Positions 37,360-45,604 of a stretch of 64,000 nt of DNA are shown here, piece by piece; within the stretch, counting starts at the first letter, position 1; every line of letters begins with the position of its first letter. This stretch comes from Blautia sp. BIOML-A1 (GTDB lineage Bacteria; Bacillota; Clostridia; Lachnospirales; Lachnospiraceae), in contig NZ_WWVR01000001.1 of the NCBI RefSeq assembly GCF_009883055.1, forward strand, positions 62,001-126,000, read 5' to 3'. Both the position numbers and the translations under genes were made by a program. The notes under the pieces were generated by a model. It was not told the origin of the DNA. It made no database searches and saw only the letters and a program-made list of their open reading frames with translations.

Positions 37360-37980
37360 ATGAAAAATCCATTACACTACCAATTATCAGAATATGATTG
37401 TGGACCGACATCTATGATGAATGCACTGGCATATCTTTTTGAACGGGAGGAAATCCCGCCGGAAGCGATTCGAAATATGATGCTTTACTGTCTGGACTGC
37501 CACAGCAAAGAGGGTATCCCGGGTAAGCGGGGAACTTCCAGGGCAGCTATGATGTTTCTGAGTAACTGGCTCAATGAATACGGTGAACTGGGGATTATGT
37601 CTGTGAGCAGTGAATATCTGTCGGGGCGAAGTGTCTACATAAATAAAGAAAGCCGCATCAACCATGCACTGAATCATGGTGGGGCGGCTGTTGTGCGTCT
37701 GTATCTTGAGGAGGAGCACTATGTTTTGATGACTGGAGTGGAGAATGGAAATATTCTTCTCTTTGATCCCTATTACTGGGATAAACCGTATGAACAGAAG
37801 GATATCCTGATGGACTGGAATCACCCGAGAAGTTACAATCGGGTGATTCCGTTTAAATACTTTAATCAGGAAAACGAGGAAATTTACTCTCTCGGACCGG
37901 TAGAAGAGAGGGAAGCAGTCCTTATCTTCAATGAGAAGACAAAGACAGTACCGGAGGAAGTTATCGAGTATTTTATCTGA
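37360..37980 (+). CDS. Cytosolic C39-like cysteine peptidase
   Basis: The product has 206 residues. The N-terminal QLSEYDCGPTSMMNALAYL gives the oxyanion Gln and catalytic Cys (near residue 14) of the C39 fold; His in EEEHYVLMTG (near 130) and Asp in LLFDPYYW complete the triad. It has no membrane or ATPase domain, unlike bacteriocin-exporter C39 proteins, and no signal peptide. The ATG at 37360 has a modest purine-rich site. Its substrate is unknown. Confidence 0.78.
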   Translation: MKNPLHYQLSEYDCGPTSMMNALAYLFEREEIPPEAIRNMMLYCLDCHSKEGIPGKRGTSRAAMMFLSNWLNEYGELGIMSVSSEYLSGRSVYINKESRINHALNHGGAAVVRLYLEEEHYVLMTGVENGNILLFDPYYWDKPYEQKDILMDWNHPRSYNRVIPFKYFNQENEEIYSLGPVEEREAVLIFNEKTKTVPEEVIEYFI

Positions 37981-37990
37981 TCATAATAGA

Positions 37991-38034
37991 AAAAGGATTT
38001 CAATTCCAGATTTTCAGAATTGAAATCCTTTTTT
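37991..38034. terminator. Bidirectional terminator between convergent genes
   Basis: AAAAGGATTTCAATTC pairs with GAATTGAAATCCTTTT, with a T run on both strands. It separates the C39-like gene from the converging aminotransferase. Confidence 0.9.
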
Positions 38035-38068
38035 GGGTTAGGCTATTTTTCTCTTTTCTTTAAATAAT

Positions 38069-39199
38069 TTATCTCATGTTCTCGCAGAAGATTTTTTCCA
38101 TACTTGCTTTAAGCGGAACACCGAGCTTGGCAAGAGTTCCATCCAGAGCGGCAAAAACTTCGCGTACATTATAGAAAGTCGCATTGTTTCCCATATGGCC
38201 GATGCGGATGACCTTACCTGCCAGAACATCAAAAGAGCCGGCAAGCATGATGTTATAGTCCTTTTTGACGCCATCCAGGATCGCATCGGCAGTCGTTTCC
38301 TCTGGAACCTCGAATACAGTTACCGTGCTGGAAAATCCACTCTTGAGGTAAAGCTTCAGACCTGCACCGGTGACTGCTTTGCGTGCTGCCATGGCAATTT
38401 TTTCATGACGATCCAGAATATCCGGGTCAGCAGCAATATTGTCGATTGCTGCACGCAGTCCGTAGATGTCACTGATCGGCATGGTGTACGGGAACCATTT
38501 TTCTTCATAATAATGTGCAAAAGTAGTCAGGTTTGCATAGAAAGAAGCAATTGGTGTCTTACGCTCCGCCATAGCTTTTTTGGCATCATCACTGATGACT
38601 ACGAAGGTAAGTCCCGGAGGGGCAGAAACGACCTTCTGGGAACCGCCGCACATAATGTCAACCTTCCAGTCAGAAATCCGCATCGGCTCGCCGAAGGAAG
38701 CAGAAACAGAATCTACTACTGTCATAATGCCATATTTTTTGAGCAATGGACAGATAGCGGAAATATCATTAAGCATACCGCTAGGTGTATCTCCATGGAC
38801 AACCGTTGCATATTTGTAATTATGATGATCCTTGAGGAAATTTTCCAGTTCCTGCACATCGAGAGTCTCGCGGTAATCTCTGGAATAGAGTTCCGGTTTT
38901 CCACCGTACATGGAAACAAAATCAGCGAATCCTCTGCCGTAAATACCATTGTCCAGAACGAGGACACGGTCACCAGGTTCAGTCATGGAAGCACAGGCGG
39001 CTTCCAGTCCGAGAATCCCCTCTCCGCCAAGGATGAGGGTTTCGTTTTCTGTGTGAAGAAGACGGCTGATCTCTTCACAGGTTTCCTTATAAAATTCTAC
39101 AAAATCTGTATCAAGATCAGGGTTGGTGCATTCTCTGCTGCGGGCCAGGCGCACATTTTCGGCAACCTGTGTCGGCCCAGGGGTCATAATTTTATACAT
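38069..39199 (-). CDS. Class V aminotransferase (alanine-glyoxylate/serine-pyruvate type)
   Basis: The product is a 376-residue PLP enzyme of the alanine-glyoxylate aminotransferase group. The N-terminal MTPGPTQV, the PLP-phosphate region GGEGILGLEAA, the Asp in VVDSVSASFG and the Schiff-base Lys in GGSQKVVSAPPG are present. It follows the ECF S component by 23 bases on the same strand. Exact amino donor and acceptor cannot be told. Its 3' end is duplicated in the scar at 43336. Confidence 0.9.
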   Translation of the reverse strand: MYKIMTPGPTQVAENVRLARSRECTNPDLDTDFVEFYKETCEEISRLLHTENETLILGGEGILGLEAACASMTEPGDRVLVLDNGIYGRGFADFVSMYGGKPELYSRDYRETLDVQELENFLKDHHNYKYATVVHGDTPSGMLNDISAICPLLKKYGIMTVVDSVSASFGEPMRISDWKVDIMCGGSQKVVSAPPGLTFVVISDDAKKAMAERKTPIASFYANLTTFAHYYEEKWFPYTMPISDIYGLRAAIDNIAADPDILDRHEKIAMAARKAVTGAGLKLYLKSGFSSTVTVFEVPEETTADAILDGVKKDYNIMLAGSFDVLAGKVIRIGHMGNNATFYNVREVFAALDGTLAKLGVPLKASMEKIFCENMR

Positions 39200-39222
39200 G
39201 AGATCAGATCCTTTTTAAATTT

Positions 39223-39783
39223 TTATTTTTTTAAACCAGATTTTTTGGCTGCAACATTCAGTGGTGCGATTACGATGAGTGTAATTACGGCTGCAACACC
39301 GATCTGTACCAGGTTACCCGGAATAGAAGCAACCGGTGAGAGTGGGTTCCCGTAAATAACAACTTCTGCGATGTAGTAACCAACAACCTTGATCACACAT
39401 GCAGCTGCGATTGCGATCACATACCATTTGAAATTCTGATGTTTTTCATCTTCGGTAAGCTTACCTACAGTAAATCCCATCAGTCCGACGATAACAAGGG
39501 TAAATGGAGCCCATAAAGTCCAGCCGGAGAGCAGATCAAAAAGTCCCATTCCGACACCACCTGCAATCGCACCGGTCTTTTTACCGAAGATGATCGCACC
39601 AATGAAAAGGGGAACGTTTCCGAGATGGATCAGTCCGCCGTTTGCTGCAATCGGAAGACGGACGTTGATGAATGCCGTAAAGATGTAAGTCAGTGCTACG
39701 AAGACTGCTGTTACGGTAAGAAACTGAACGGAAGAAGAAAATTCCCGTTCACCTGCTGCTGTCTGTACATTTGTGTTTGCCAT
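39223..39783 (-). CDS. ECF transporter S component
   Basis: The product is a 186-residue membrane protein with about six helices, the substrate-binding subunit that works with a shared EcfAA'T module such as that at 17905-20424. The GGLIHLGNVPLFIGAIIFG block and Gly/Ala-rich helix 1 contact region are typical of the ECF S fold. The vitamin bound is not readable; pairing with a PLP enzyme makes a B6-type substrate worth testing. A short ATCTGTTT/AAACAGAT hairpin lies in its leader. Confidence 0.85.
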   Translation of the reverse strand: MANTNVQTAAGEREFSSSVQFLTVTAVFVALTYIFTAFINVRLPIAANGGLIHLGNVPLFIGAIIFGKKTGAIAGGVGMGLFDLLSGWTLWAPFTLVIVGLMGFTVGKLTEDEKHQNFKWYVIAIAAACVIKVVGYYIAEVVIYGNPLSPVASIPGNLVQIGVAAVITLIVIAPLNVAAKKSGLKK

Positions 39784-39979
39784 GATGATAATTCCTTTCC
39801 TGGAAGGTAAGAGTCTGAATCTGTTTTATGAAACAGATATAAAACCTCCCGTTTAACTATGTTTTTGATGGGTATACTTTACAACAGAACTGTACATGAA
39901 TAAAGAGGCAGTTTTGATAAAAAATAAGGGGACAGTTTAAATTACAGCAATATCCATGCAGAGGAAACAGATTTTCAGG

Positions 39980-40008
39980 TTGTGATGGTTCAGACTGCAT
40001 GGTATGAT
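39980..40008 (+). promoter_or_regulatory. Promoter of rsmH
   Basis: TTGTGA (39980-39985) and TATGAT (40003-40008) are 17 nt apart, upstream of the ATG at 40045. Confidence 0.6.
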
Positions 40009-40044
40009 AAACAGGAGTTGTAGAGATAAGGAGAATGATTTTTA

Positions 40045-41100
40045 ATGGAACAGGAAACACAGACCACACACAAACGAAGAGTACGATATAAAGGAAAATA
40101 TCCACGCAAATTTGAGGAAAAATACAAAGAACTGAATCCGGAGAAATATAAGGATACCATTGAGCATGTCATCAGTAAGGGAAATACACCGGTCGGAATG
40201 CACATTTCTATTATGGTACAGGAAATTCTGGACTTCCTCAAAATCCAGCCTGGAGAGACAGGATTTGATGCAACTCTCGGATATGGCGGACATACGAAGG
40301 CAATGATGGAGTGCCTGCATGGAGAGGGACATATGTATGCGACGGATGTAGATCCGGAAGAATCAGCCAAAACCCGCAGGCGTCTGGCGGAGCAGGGATT
40401 TGGGGAGGATATCCTGACCGTGAAGCTTCAGAATTTCTGCACGATTGATGAGATTGCGAAAGAAGCAGGCGGTTTTGATTTTATACTCGCGGACCTTGGC
40501 GTGTCTTCCATGCAGATCGACAATCCAAAGAGAGGTTTTTCATTCCGTGCAGATGGACCGCTGGATCTTCGTCTGAATCAGGAAAAGGGAATCAGTGCAG
40601 CGGAGCGGCTGGACAAGATCAGCAGGGAAGAGCTTGCCGGAATGCTGTATGAGAATTCCGATGAGCCATACTGTGAGGAAATCGCCAAAGCAATCACAGA
40701 TGAGATACGCAAGGGGAATCGTGTAGATACGACTACGAAACTGCGTGAGATCATAGAGAAGACGCTTTTTTTCCTTCCGGAAAAAGAAAAGAAGGATACC
40801 GTCCGCAAGACCTGCCAGCGTGTTTTCCAGGCACTTCGTATCGATGTAAACCGTGAATTTGAAGTGCTCTATGAATTTATGGAAAAACTTCCGGATGCCC
40901 TTAATCCGGGCGGACGTGTTGCAATCCTGACATTTCACTCCGGAGAGGATAAACTGGTCAAAAAAGCCCTCAAGGCCGGATACAAGGCAGGAATCTATTC
41001 TGATTATGCCAGAGATGTCGTACGTCCATCCGCACAGGAATGCGCTCAGAACGGACGTGCCAGATCGACCAAGATGCGCTGGGCAGTGAAAGCAGAATAG
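40045..41100 (+). CDS. rsmH: RsmH-type 16S rRNA (cytosine-N4) methyltransferase
   Basis: The product is a 351-residue SAM methyltransferase resembling RsmH, which modifies C1402 in the ribosomal P site. It has DATLGYGGHT (SAM), ATDVDPE, DLGVSSMQID and the C-terminal GGRVAILTFHSGED and NGRARSTKMRW. It carries about 45 extra basic N-terminal residues and lies outside an mraZ-ftsL cluster, so it may be a paralogue of a canonical copy elsewhere. Its 3' end is duplicated in the scar at 43481. Confidence 0.9.
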   Translation: MEQETQTTHKRRVRYKGKYPRKFEEKYKELNPEKYKDTIEHVISKGNTPVGMHISIMVQEILDFLKIQPGETGFDATLGYGGHTKAMMECLHGEGHMYATDVDPEESAKTRRRLAEQGFGEDILTVKLQNFCTIDEIAKEAGGFDFILADLGVSSMQIDNPKRGFSFRADGPLDLRLNQEKGISAAERLDKISREELAGMLYENSDEPYCEEIAKAITDEIRKGNRVDTTTKLREIIEKTLFFLPEKEKKDTVRKTCQRVFQALRIDVNREFEVLYEFMEKLPDALNPGGRVAILTFHSGEDKLVKKALKAGYKAGIYSDYARDVVRPSAQECAQNGRARSTKMRWAVKAE

Positions 41101-41149
41101 TTTTCTATACATAAAAAATGAAGATTCTGTGAAATGCTTTTTAAAAGCA

Positions 41150-41178
41150 TTGACAGCGAAGAGAATAATTATTACAAT
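41150..41178 (+). promoter_or_regulatory. Promoter of the metal-protein operon
   Basis: Perfect TTGACA (41150-41155) and TACAAT (41173-41178) are 17 nt apart. Transcription would start near 41185, leaving a leader of about 145 nt. Confidence 0.85.
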
Positions 41179-41184
41179 TAACCT

Positions 41185-41329
41185 ATCATAAAAGTATGTT
41201 GAATGAGACTGTTACAGTAGAACTAAAATTTATTGTGACAGTCTTTTGTTTTGCTGCTATGGAGTTCATTCAAATTCACGCGTTGTAACTGAAGGTAGCA
41301 GTAATACTGCTGCAGAAAGGAAACAAATC
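41185..41329 (+). promoter_or_regulatory. Attenuator-like leader of the metal-protein operon
   Basis: GACTGTTACA (41207-41216) pairs with TGTGACAGTC (41234-41243), followed by TTTTGTTTT: an intrinsic terminator before the gene. Enclosing it, TTGAATGA (41199-41206) is perfectly complementary to TCATTCAA (41266-41273). A GCAGTAATACTGC hairpin lies close to the ribosome site. No known riboswitch class was recognised. Confidence 0.55.
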
Positions 41330-42763
41330 ATGAAACATGAGAAACTATATGTCAGCGGAATGACCTGTACCAACTGCCAGACCAGAATAGCCTCAGCATT
41401 GAATGCTCGAAGTGGAATTACAGAAATTTCCGTCAGTTACGAAACCGATACGGCAGAATTTTCCTATGACCCGTCGAAGATTTCTCTGGAGCAGATCATA
41501 GAAATCATAGGAAATCTCGGTTACGAAGCATCGGCACAGAACATTTCAAAAAAGAAAGTCATACTGAATACTGTGCGGGAAATTGCAATTATTGCGGTGC
41601 TGTTTTTACTGCTGCAGAGATTCGGGATTTTGAACCGGCTTGTGCCGGATTCTCTTGCGGACAGTGAGATGGGATATGGGATGCTGTTTGTGATCGGACT
41701 AATCACTTCCATCCATTGCATTGCCATGTGCGGCGGAATCAACTTGTCTCAGACATTACGGAAAGATACGTCGACAGAAATTTCAAGAGCCATGTTCCGA
41801 AATACCCTGGAATATAACACCGGGCGTGTGATCGCGTATACAGTAATCGGTGGTGTGCTGGGAGAAATCGGGGCATTGGCCGGGATTGGAAGCAGCTTAC
41901 AGACATCCACATTTTTTCAGGGAATGCTCAAATTATTTGCAGGAATTATCATGGTAGTGATGGGCATAAATATGCTCGGGATTTTTCCAGGGCTTAGAAA
42001 GCTGACGATACACATCCCGAATTTCAATAAAAACACAAAACAAAAACCAGGCAGAAAGCCTAGAACTCCATTTTTCATTGGGATTTGCAATGGTTTCATG
42101 CCATGCGGCCCGCTGCAGTCCATGCAGGTCGTTGCGCTGGCATCCGGAAATCCGATGGCAGGAGCTTTGTCTATGTTCTGTTTCAGCCTGGGAACTGTCC
42201 CGCTGATGCTTGGATTCGGTTCAGCAGTATCCATACTTGGAAAACGGTTCACAAGGCAGGTTCTGAAAGTCGGTGCGATTCTGGTGGTAGTTATGGGACT
42301 ATCTATGATGGTGCAGGGCGGTAACTTATCAGGTCTGAACGGTAAAGTTACAGGTACACTTATAGCAGAAAATACGAATACAGATGCAGATACCACAACA
42401 AGTGAAGCAACTGTGAACCCAGATCAGACAACTGAGACGACAACTGCAGCAGATACAACTACAGCATCAGAAGACGCATCCGCAAATACAGACGAAATGC
42501 AGTACGTCACCAGTACCTTACAGCCGGGTAGAAGTTATCCGGACATTACGGTTAAAGCAGGAGAGCCTGTAAAATGGACGGTCGATGCTCCGGATGGAAG
42601 TGTCAACGGATGCAATTACATGATCATACAGCAGGATCTGGGAATCCAGTATGCTTTTGACGAGGGCGAAAATGTAATCGAATTTACACCGGAAAAAGCA
42701 GGAACTTACACCTACACCTGCTGGATGGGAATGATCACAGGAAAGATTTATGTAGAAAGTTGA
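41330..42763 (+). CDS. Fused HMA - DsbD_2/TauE-like - cupredoxin metal transport protein
   Basis: The product is a 477-residue fusion. Residues 1-70 are a heavy-metal-associated domain with GMTCTNC (Cys13/Cys16). Six to seven membrane helices follow, with HCIAMCGG and CNGFMPCGPLQ, as in the DsbD_2/UreH-like sulfite-exporter family used for copper delivery. A Thr/Glu-rich linker (residues about 345-390) leads to a cupredoxin-like domain ending GTYTYTCWMGM, probably outside the membrane. Copper handling is the best inference. The ATG at 41330 follows GAAAGG. A DUF2318 protein is encoded 10 bases downstream. Confidence 0.85.
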   Translation: MKHEKLYVSGMTCTNCQTRIASALNARSGITEISVSYETDTAEFSYDPSKISLEQIIEIIGNLGYEASAQNISKKKVILNTVREIAIIAVLFLLLQRFGILNRLVPDSLADSEMGYGMLFVIGLITSIHCIAMCGGINLSQTLRKDTSTEISRAMFRNTLEYNTGRVIAYTVIGGVLGEIGALAGIGSSLQTSTFFQGMLKLFAGIIMVVMGINMLGIFPGLRKLTIHIPNFNKNTKQKPGRKPRTPFFIGICNGFMPCGPLQSMQVVALASGNPMAGALSMFCFSLGTVPLMLGFGSAVSILGKRFTRQVLKVGAILVVVMGLSMMVQGGNLSGLNGKVTGTLIAENTNTDADTTTSEATVNPDQTTETTTAADTTTASEDASANTDEMQYVTSTLQPGRSYPDITVKAGEPVKWTVDAPDGSVNGCNYMIIQQDLGIQYAFDEGENVIEFTPEKAGTYTYTCWMGMITGKIYVES

Positions 42764-42773
42764 GGAAAAAACG

Positions 42774-43322
42774 ATGAAAAAATTTATGATAACAGCAGTA
42801 ATGGCAGCTATGTTAATAACAACAGCAGCAGAATATGGAAGCGTAGTAAATGTAATGGCAGCAGCCTCCAGTACCACAAAGAAAGCAGAGAAAAAGACAA
42901 CAAAAACAACAGGGAATAAAGAAAACAAAGAAGAAACAGCAAAAATAGAAAAAGGTGACAGTCTGGTCATTAAAACAGATGATCTTTCCGAAGATGCAGC
43001 GTTTTATCCAATTGAAGTAGATGGAACAGAGATGGAAGTGATCGCGGTAAAGGATTCAGAGGGGAACATCCGTACCGCATTCAATACCTGCCAGATCTGT
43101 TATGATTCCGGCAATGGCTATTACAAGCAGGAAGGCGATACGCTGGTCTGCCAGAACTGCGGTAATTCCTTTACGATGGATCAGGTCGGACAGACAGCAG
43201 GAGGCTGCAACCCATCCCCGATCATGGATGATGACAAAACCGTGGCAGAGGATGAAATACAGATTTCCTATGATTTCCTGAAAGAATCCTCAGATATTTT
43301 TACAAACTGGAAAAGAAAATAG
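42774..43322 (+). CDS. Secreted/anchored DUF2318 (FtrD-like) metal protein
   Basis: The product has 182 residues. An N-terminal hydrophobic signal/anchor (residues 4-32) and a Lys/Thr low-complexity spacer precede a DUF2318 domain with cysteine motifs TCQICYDS, VCQNCGNSF and GGCNPSP. The family includes FtrD-like proteins linked to iron/copper uptake. It is co-transcribed with the upstream fusion protein and probably acts with it at the outer face of the membrane. The ribosome site overlaps the previous stop codon. Confidence 0.85.
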   Translation: MKKFMITAVMAAMLITTAAEYGSVVNVMAAASSTTKKAEKKTTKTTGNKENKEETAKIEKGDSLVIKTDDLSEDAAFYPIEVDGTEMEVIAVKDSEGNIRTAFNTCQICYDSGNGYYKQEGDTLVCQNCGNSFTMDQVGQTAGGCNPSPIMDDDKTVAEDEIQISYDFLKESSDIFTNWKRK

Positions 43323-43335
43323 AATTTACGGAAAT

Positions 43336-43590
43336 TATTATCTCATGTTCTCACAGAAGATTTTTTCCATACTTGCTTTAAGCGGAACGCCGAGTCTGGC
43401 AAGAGTTCCGTCCAGAACGGCAAAAACTTCGCGTACATTATAGAAAGTCGCATTGTTTGCCATGATGATAATTCCTTTATGCCAGAGATGTCGTACGTCC
43501 ATCTGCACAGGAATGTGCCCAGAACGGACGTGCCAGATTGACCAAGATGTGCTGGACGATAAAAGCAGAGCGAATTCTGAGCAAATAAAA
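43336..43590. repeat. Mosaic duplication scar (aminotransferase - S component - rsmH pieces)
   Basis: Three pieces of the 38-41 kb region are joined in order and orientation with a few substitutions. 43336-43458 matches the aminotransferase 3' end (38067-38190), about 43455-43478 matches the start of the S-component gene (39775-39798), and 43479-43590 matches the rsmH 3' end and the A-rich sequence after it (41005-41115). Junctions fall in TGTTT and TTT shared by both sides. Short frames here are chimeric debris, not genes. Confidence 0.88.
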
Positions 43591-43632
43591 AATGAAGACA
43601 TCTGGGAGAAACCATAGATATCTTCATTCATT
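43591..43632. terminator. Hairpin terminator between convergent genes
   Basis: AATGAAGA-c-ATCT pairs with AGAT-a-TCTTCATT. The left arm is inherited from the sequence downstream of rsmH. It separates the DUF2318 gene from the converging DUF5684 gene. Confidence 0.65.
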
Positions 43633-43640
43633 TATATGAG

Positions 43641-44090
43641 TTATTTATCAGCACCGTAGTACTGGTCAGCACCGAAGCCAAGAATCAGTAAAAAAATCGG
43701 CTGTAAAAAAATAAGACCAATTGCAAAACCAATCCCGCGGCCAAAGGCTCTTGACAGTTTTACACAATACATGATGCTGATAACGGCGATTATAATTCTG
43801 AGCAGTGCAACAATCAGCATAAGAAGCATATTATCTCCAGCTGGATCGGCTTCTGATATACAGGAAACCACAATCCCAAGGATAAAGCTCAGCCAGAAAT
43901 AAGATGTCTGCCATGCGATCTTGTAAGAAACATAATCACCGTAGATCGGAATAATGCTTTTCCATCCGGCCTCCCCGGCCTTGGTAAAAATATTCCAGTT
44001 TGCTATGATCTGCAATATCCACCAGGCAAGTGCAAAGATCAGATAGATACCGCCTAATACCATCATGTAGCTCATCATAATAAGTCCCAT
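43641..44090 (-). CDS. DUF5684-like membrane protein
   Basis: The product is a 149-residue protein with four membrane helices and the WNIFTKAGEAGWKSIIPIYG motif of the DUF5684 family, which is common in Firmicutes and of unknown function. The ATG at 44090 has GGAGG 8 nt before it; the GTG at 44099 overlaps that site and is rejected. Confidence 0.8.
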   Translation of the reverse strand: MGLIMMSYMMVLGGIYLIFALAWWILQIIANWNIFTKAGEAGWKSIIPIYGDYVSYKIAWQTSYFWLSFILGIVVSCISEADPAGDNMLLMLIVALLRIIIAVISIMYCVKLSRAFGRGIGFAIGLIFLQPIFLLILGFGADQYYGADK

Positions 44091-44176
44091 ATGCAACACC
44101 TCCGGATTTTTTTGATAATTCTATTAAAGCACAATACGGGTGGGCTGTCAAATGGGGGAGGTGGGCAGAAAAATTC

Positions 44177-44205
44177 ATGACATGTTTACCTTATCGTGCT
44201 ATACT
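44177..44205 (+). promoter_or_regulatory. Promoter of the MYG1-like gene
   Basis: ATGACA (44177-44182) and TATACT (44200-44205) are 17 nt apart. The leader of about 110 nt contains a CACGGGG/CCCTGTG hairpin. Confidence 0.65.
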
Positions 44206-44323
44206 GTTCAAAATGAAGTTTCACGGGGATTTGTAATGGAAAGCCCTGTGGGAAAAGAACAGTTCACAGCCAATGCATTGGCAGCTTAAAAATAGATATT
44301 GGATGTATTAAAGGAGTACTTAC

Positions 44324-45556
44324 ATGAACAACTTACTAGATAAAATCCATCAGCAAAACGCCACTGCTTTTACCCACAGCGGTAAATTCCACGCAGATGA
44401 TGTGTTTTCTGCTGCGTTATTATTATATTTAAACCCGGAGATCACGATCATACGCGGCAACCGCGTGCCAGAAGATTTTGACGGTATCGTATTTGATATC
44501 GGCAGAGGCAGATACGATCATCACCAGAAGGACAGCAGAGTTCGAGAGAACGGTATTGTATATGCTGCATTTGGCCTTCTCTGGGAGGAACTTGGAGTAG
44601 AAATCCTTGGCAAAGAACTGGCACAGAAATTTGATGAATCCTTTGTGCAGCCACTGGATAACAACGATAACACCGGTGAGAAAAACGAGCTAGCTTCACT
44701 GATCGGGAACTTTAATCCAACCTGGGATGCCGAAGGAAGCAACGACGAAGCCTTTTTCCAGGCAGTCAGTGTTGCCGGAATGATCCTGGAAAACAAATTC
44801 GACCGTTATAGAGGAAACGAGCGTGCAGACAAACGAGTAGAAGAAATCTACGAAAGACATATGCAGGCATTTCATGACAGAGAAAAACACTGCGAGGATG
44901 CACGAATTCTGATTCTTCCAGAGTTTGTTCCCTGCCAGAAATTCTTATCTGAGACACCAATTGCATTTGTGGTATTCCCGTCCAACAGAGGCGGTTACTG
45001 CATCCAGCCGCAGAAAAAAGAATACGCCATGAATTATAAATGCAGTTTCCCATCAGAATGGCTTGGTCTCGAAAATGAAGAACTTAAAGCAGTGACCGGT
45101 CTTAAAACAGCAAATTTCTGCCACAAAGGCGGATTTCTTATGACAACCGGAGAACTTGCGGATGCAGTACAGGCATGTAAGCTCAGCATGGAACAATTTC
45201 AGGAAAAACCAGTGATCGTAAGCTTTGGCGGAGATATCGAATATGATGAACTGCTCCATCAGCTCCCTAAATTGCAGGCAGCAGAAATTATTTGCATAGA
45301 TTTCCCGGATATTCCTGAACTTGAAATCCAGGGAATTTACGCTGAGGCAGCCATGGAAAAACAGGAGTGGAAATCCAGAATCAAGGAGCAGGTAAAACAG
45401 ATTCTGAAATACAAACCAGAAGCCGTTTTTGTCGGAGAAAATCTGTTTGCAGCATATCCAATTGTACATGCACTGCGTAAAAAGCATATCCCGGTGCTGG
45501 TGTCGGCAGAAAAAGATGGGCAGAAGTTGATCGTACGCATTCCATCGGGATCCTAA
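44324..45556 (+). CDS. MYG1-family metal-dependent hydrolase/exonuclease-like protein
   Basis: The product has 410 residues. The first 290 match the MYG1/UPF0160 family (DHH-like metal sites THSGKFHADDVFS, FDIGRGRYDHHQ, PLDNNDN), whose eukaryotic members are 3'-5' RNA exonucleases. About 110 further residues (from KPVIVSFGG) form an alpha/beta region not usual in the family. AGGAG precedes the ATG. A LacI regulator gene follows after 48 bases and may be co-transcribed. Confidence 0.87.
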   Translation: MNNLLDKIHQQNATAFTHSGKFHADDVFSAALLLYLNPEITIIRGNRVPEDFDGIVFDIGRGRYDHHQKDSRVRENGIVYAAFGLLWEELGVEILGKELAQKFDESFVQPLDNNDNTGEKNELASLIGNFNPTWDAEGSNDEAFFQAVSVAGMILENKFDRYRGNERADKRVEEIYERHMQAFHDREKHCEDARILILPEFVPCQKFLSETPIAFVVFPSNRGGYCIQPQKKEYAMNYKCSFPSEWLGLENEELKAVTGLKTANFCHKGGFLMTTGELADAVQACKLSMEQFQEKPVIVSFGGDIEYDELLHQLPKLQAAEIICIDFPDIPELEIQGIYAEAAMEKQEWKSRIKEQVKQILKYKPEAVFVGENLFAAYPIVHALRKKHIPVLVSAEKDGQKLIVRIPSGS

Positions 45557-45604
45557 ACTGATAATATCGTAGTATATAAGATATAAAAGGAGTTTGAACA
45601 ACAG

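Noticed and set aside
43338..43631. Short minus-strand frames ending like the aminotransferase C-terminus
   Set aside because: They are chimeric fragments of the duplication scar, without a start context.
44236..44289. 17-codon frame in the MYG1 leader (possible leader peptide)
   Set aside because: The GGGGA before it is weak and the sequence overlaps a hairpin; no attenuator follows it.
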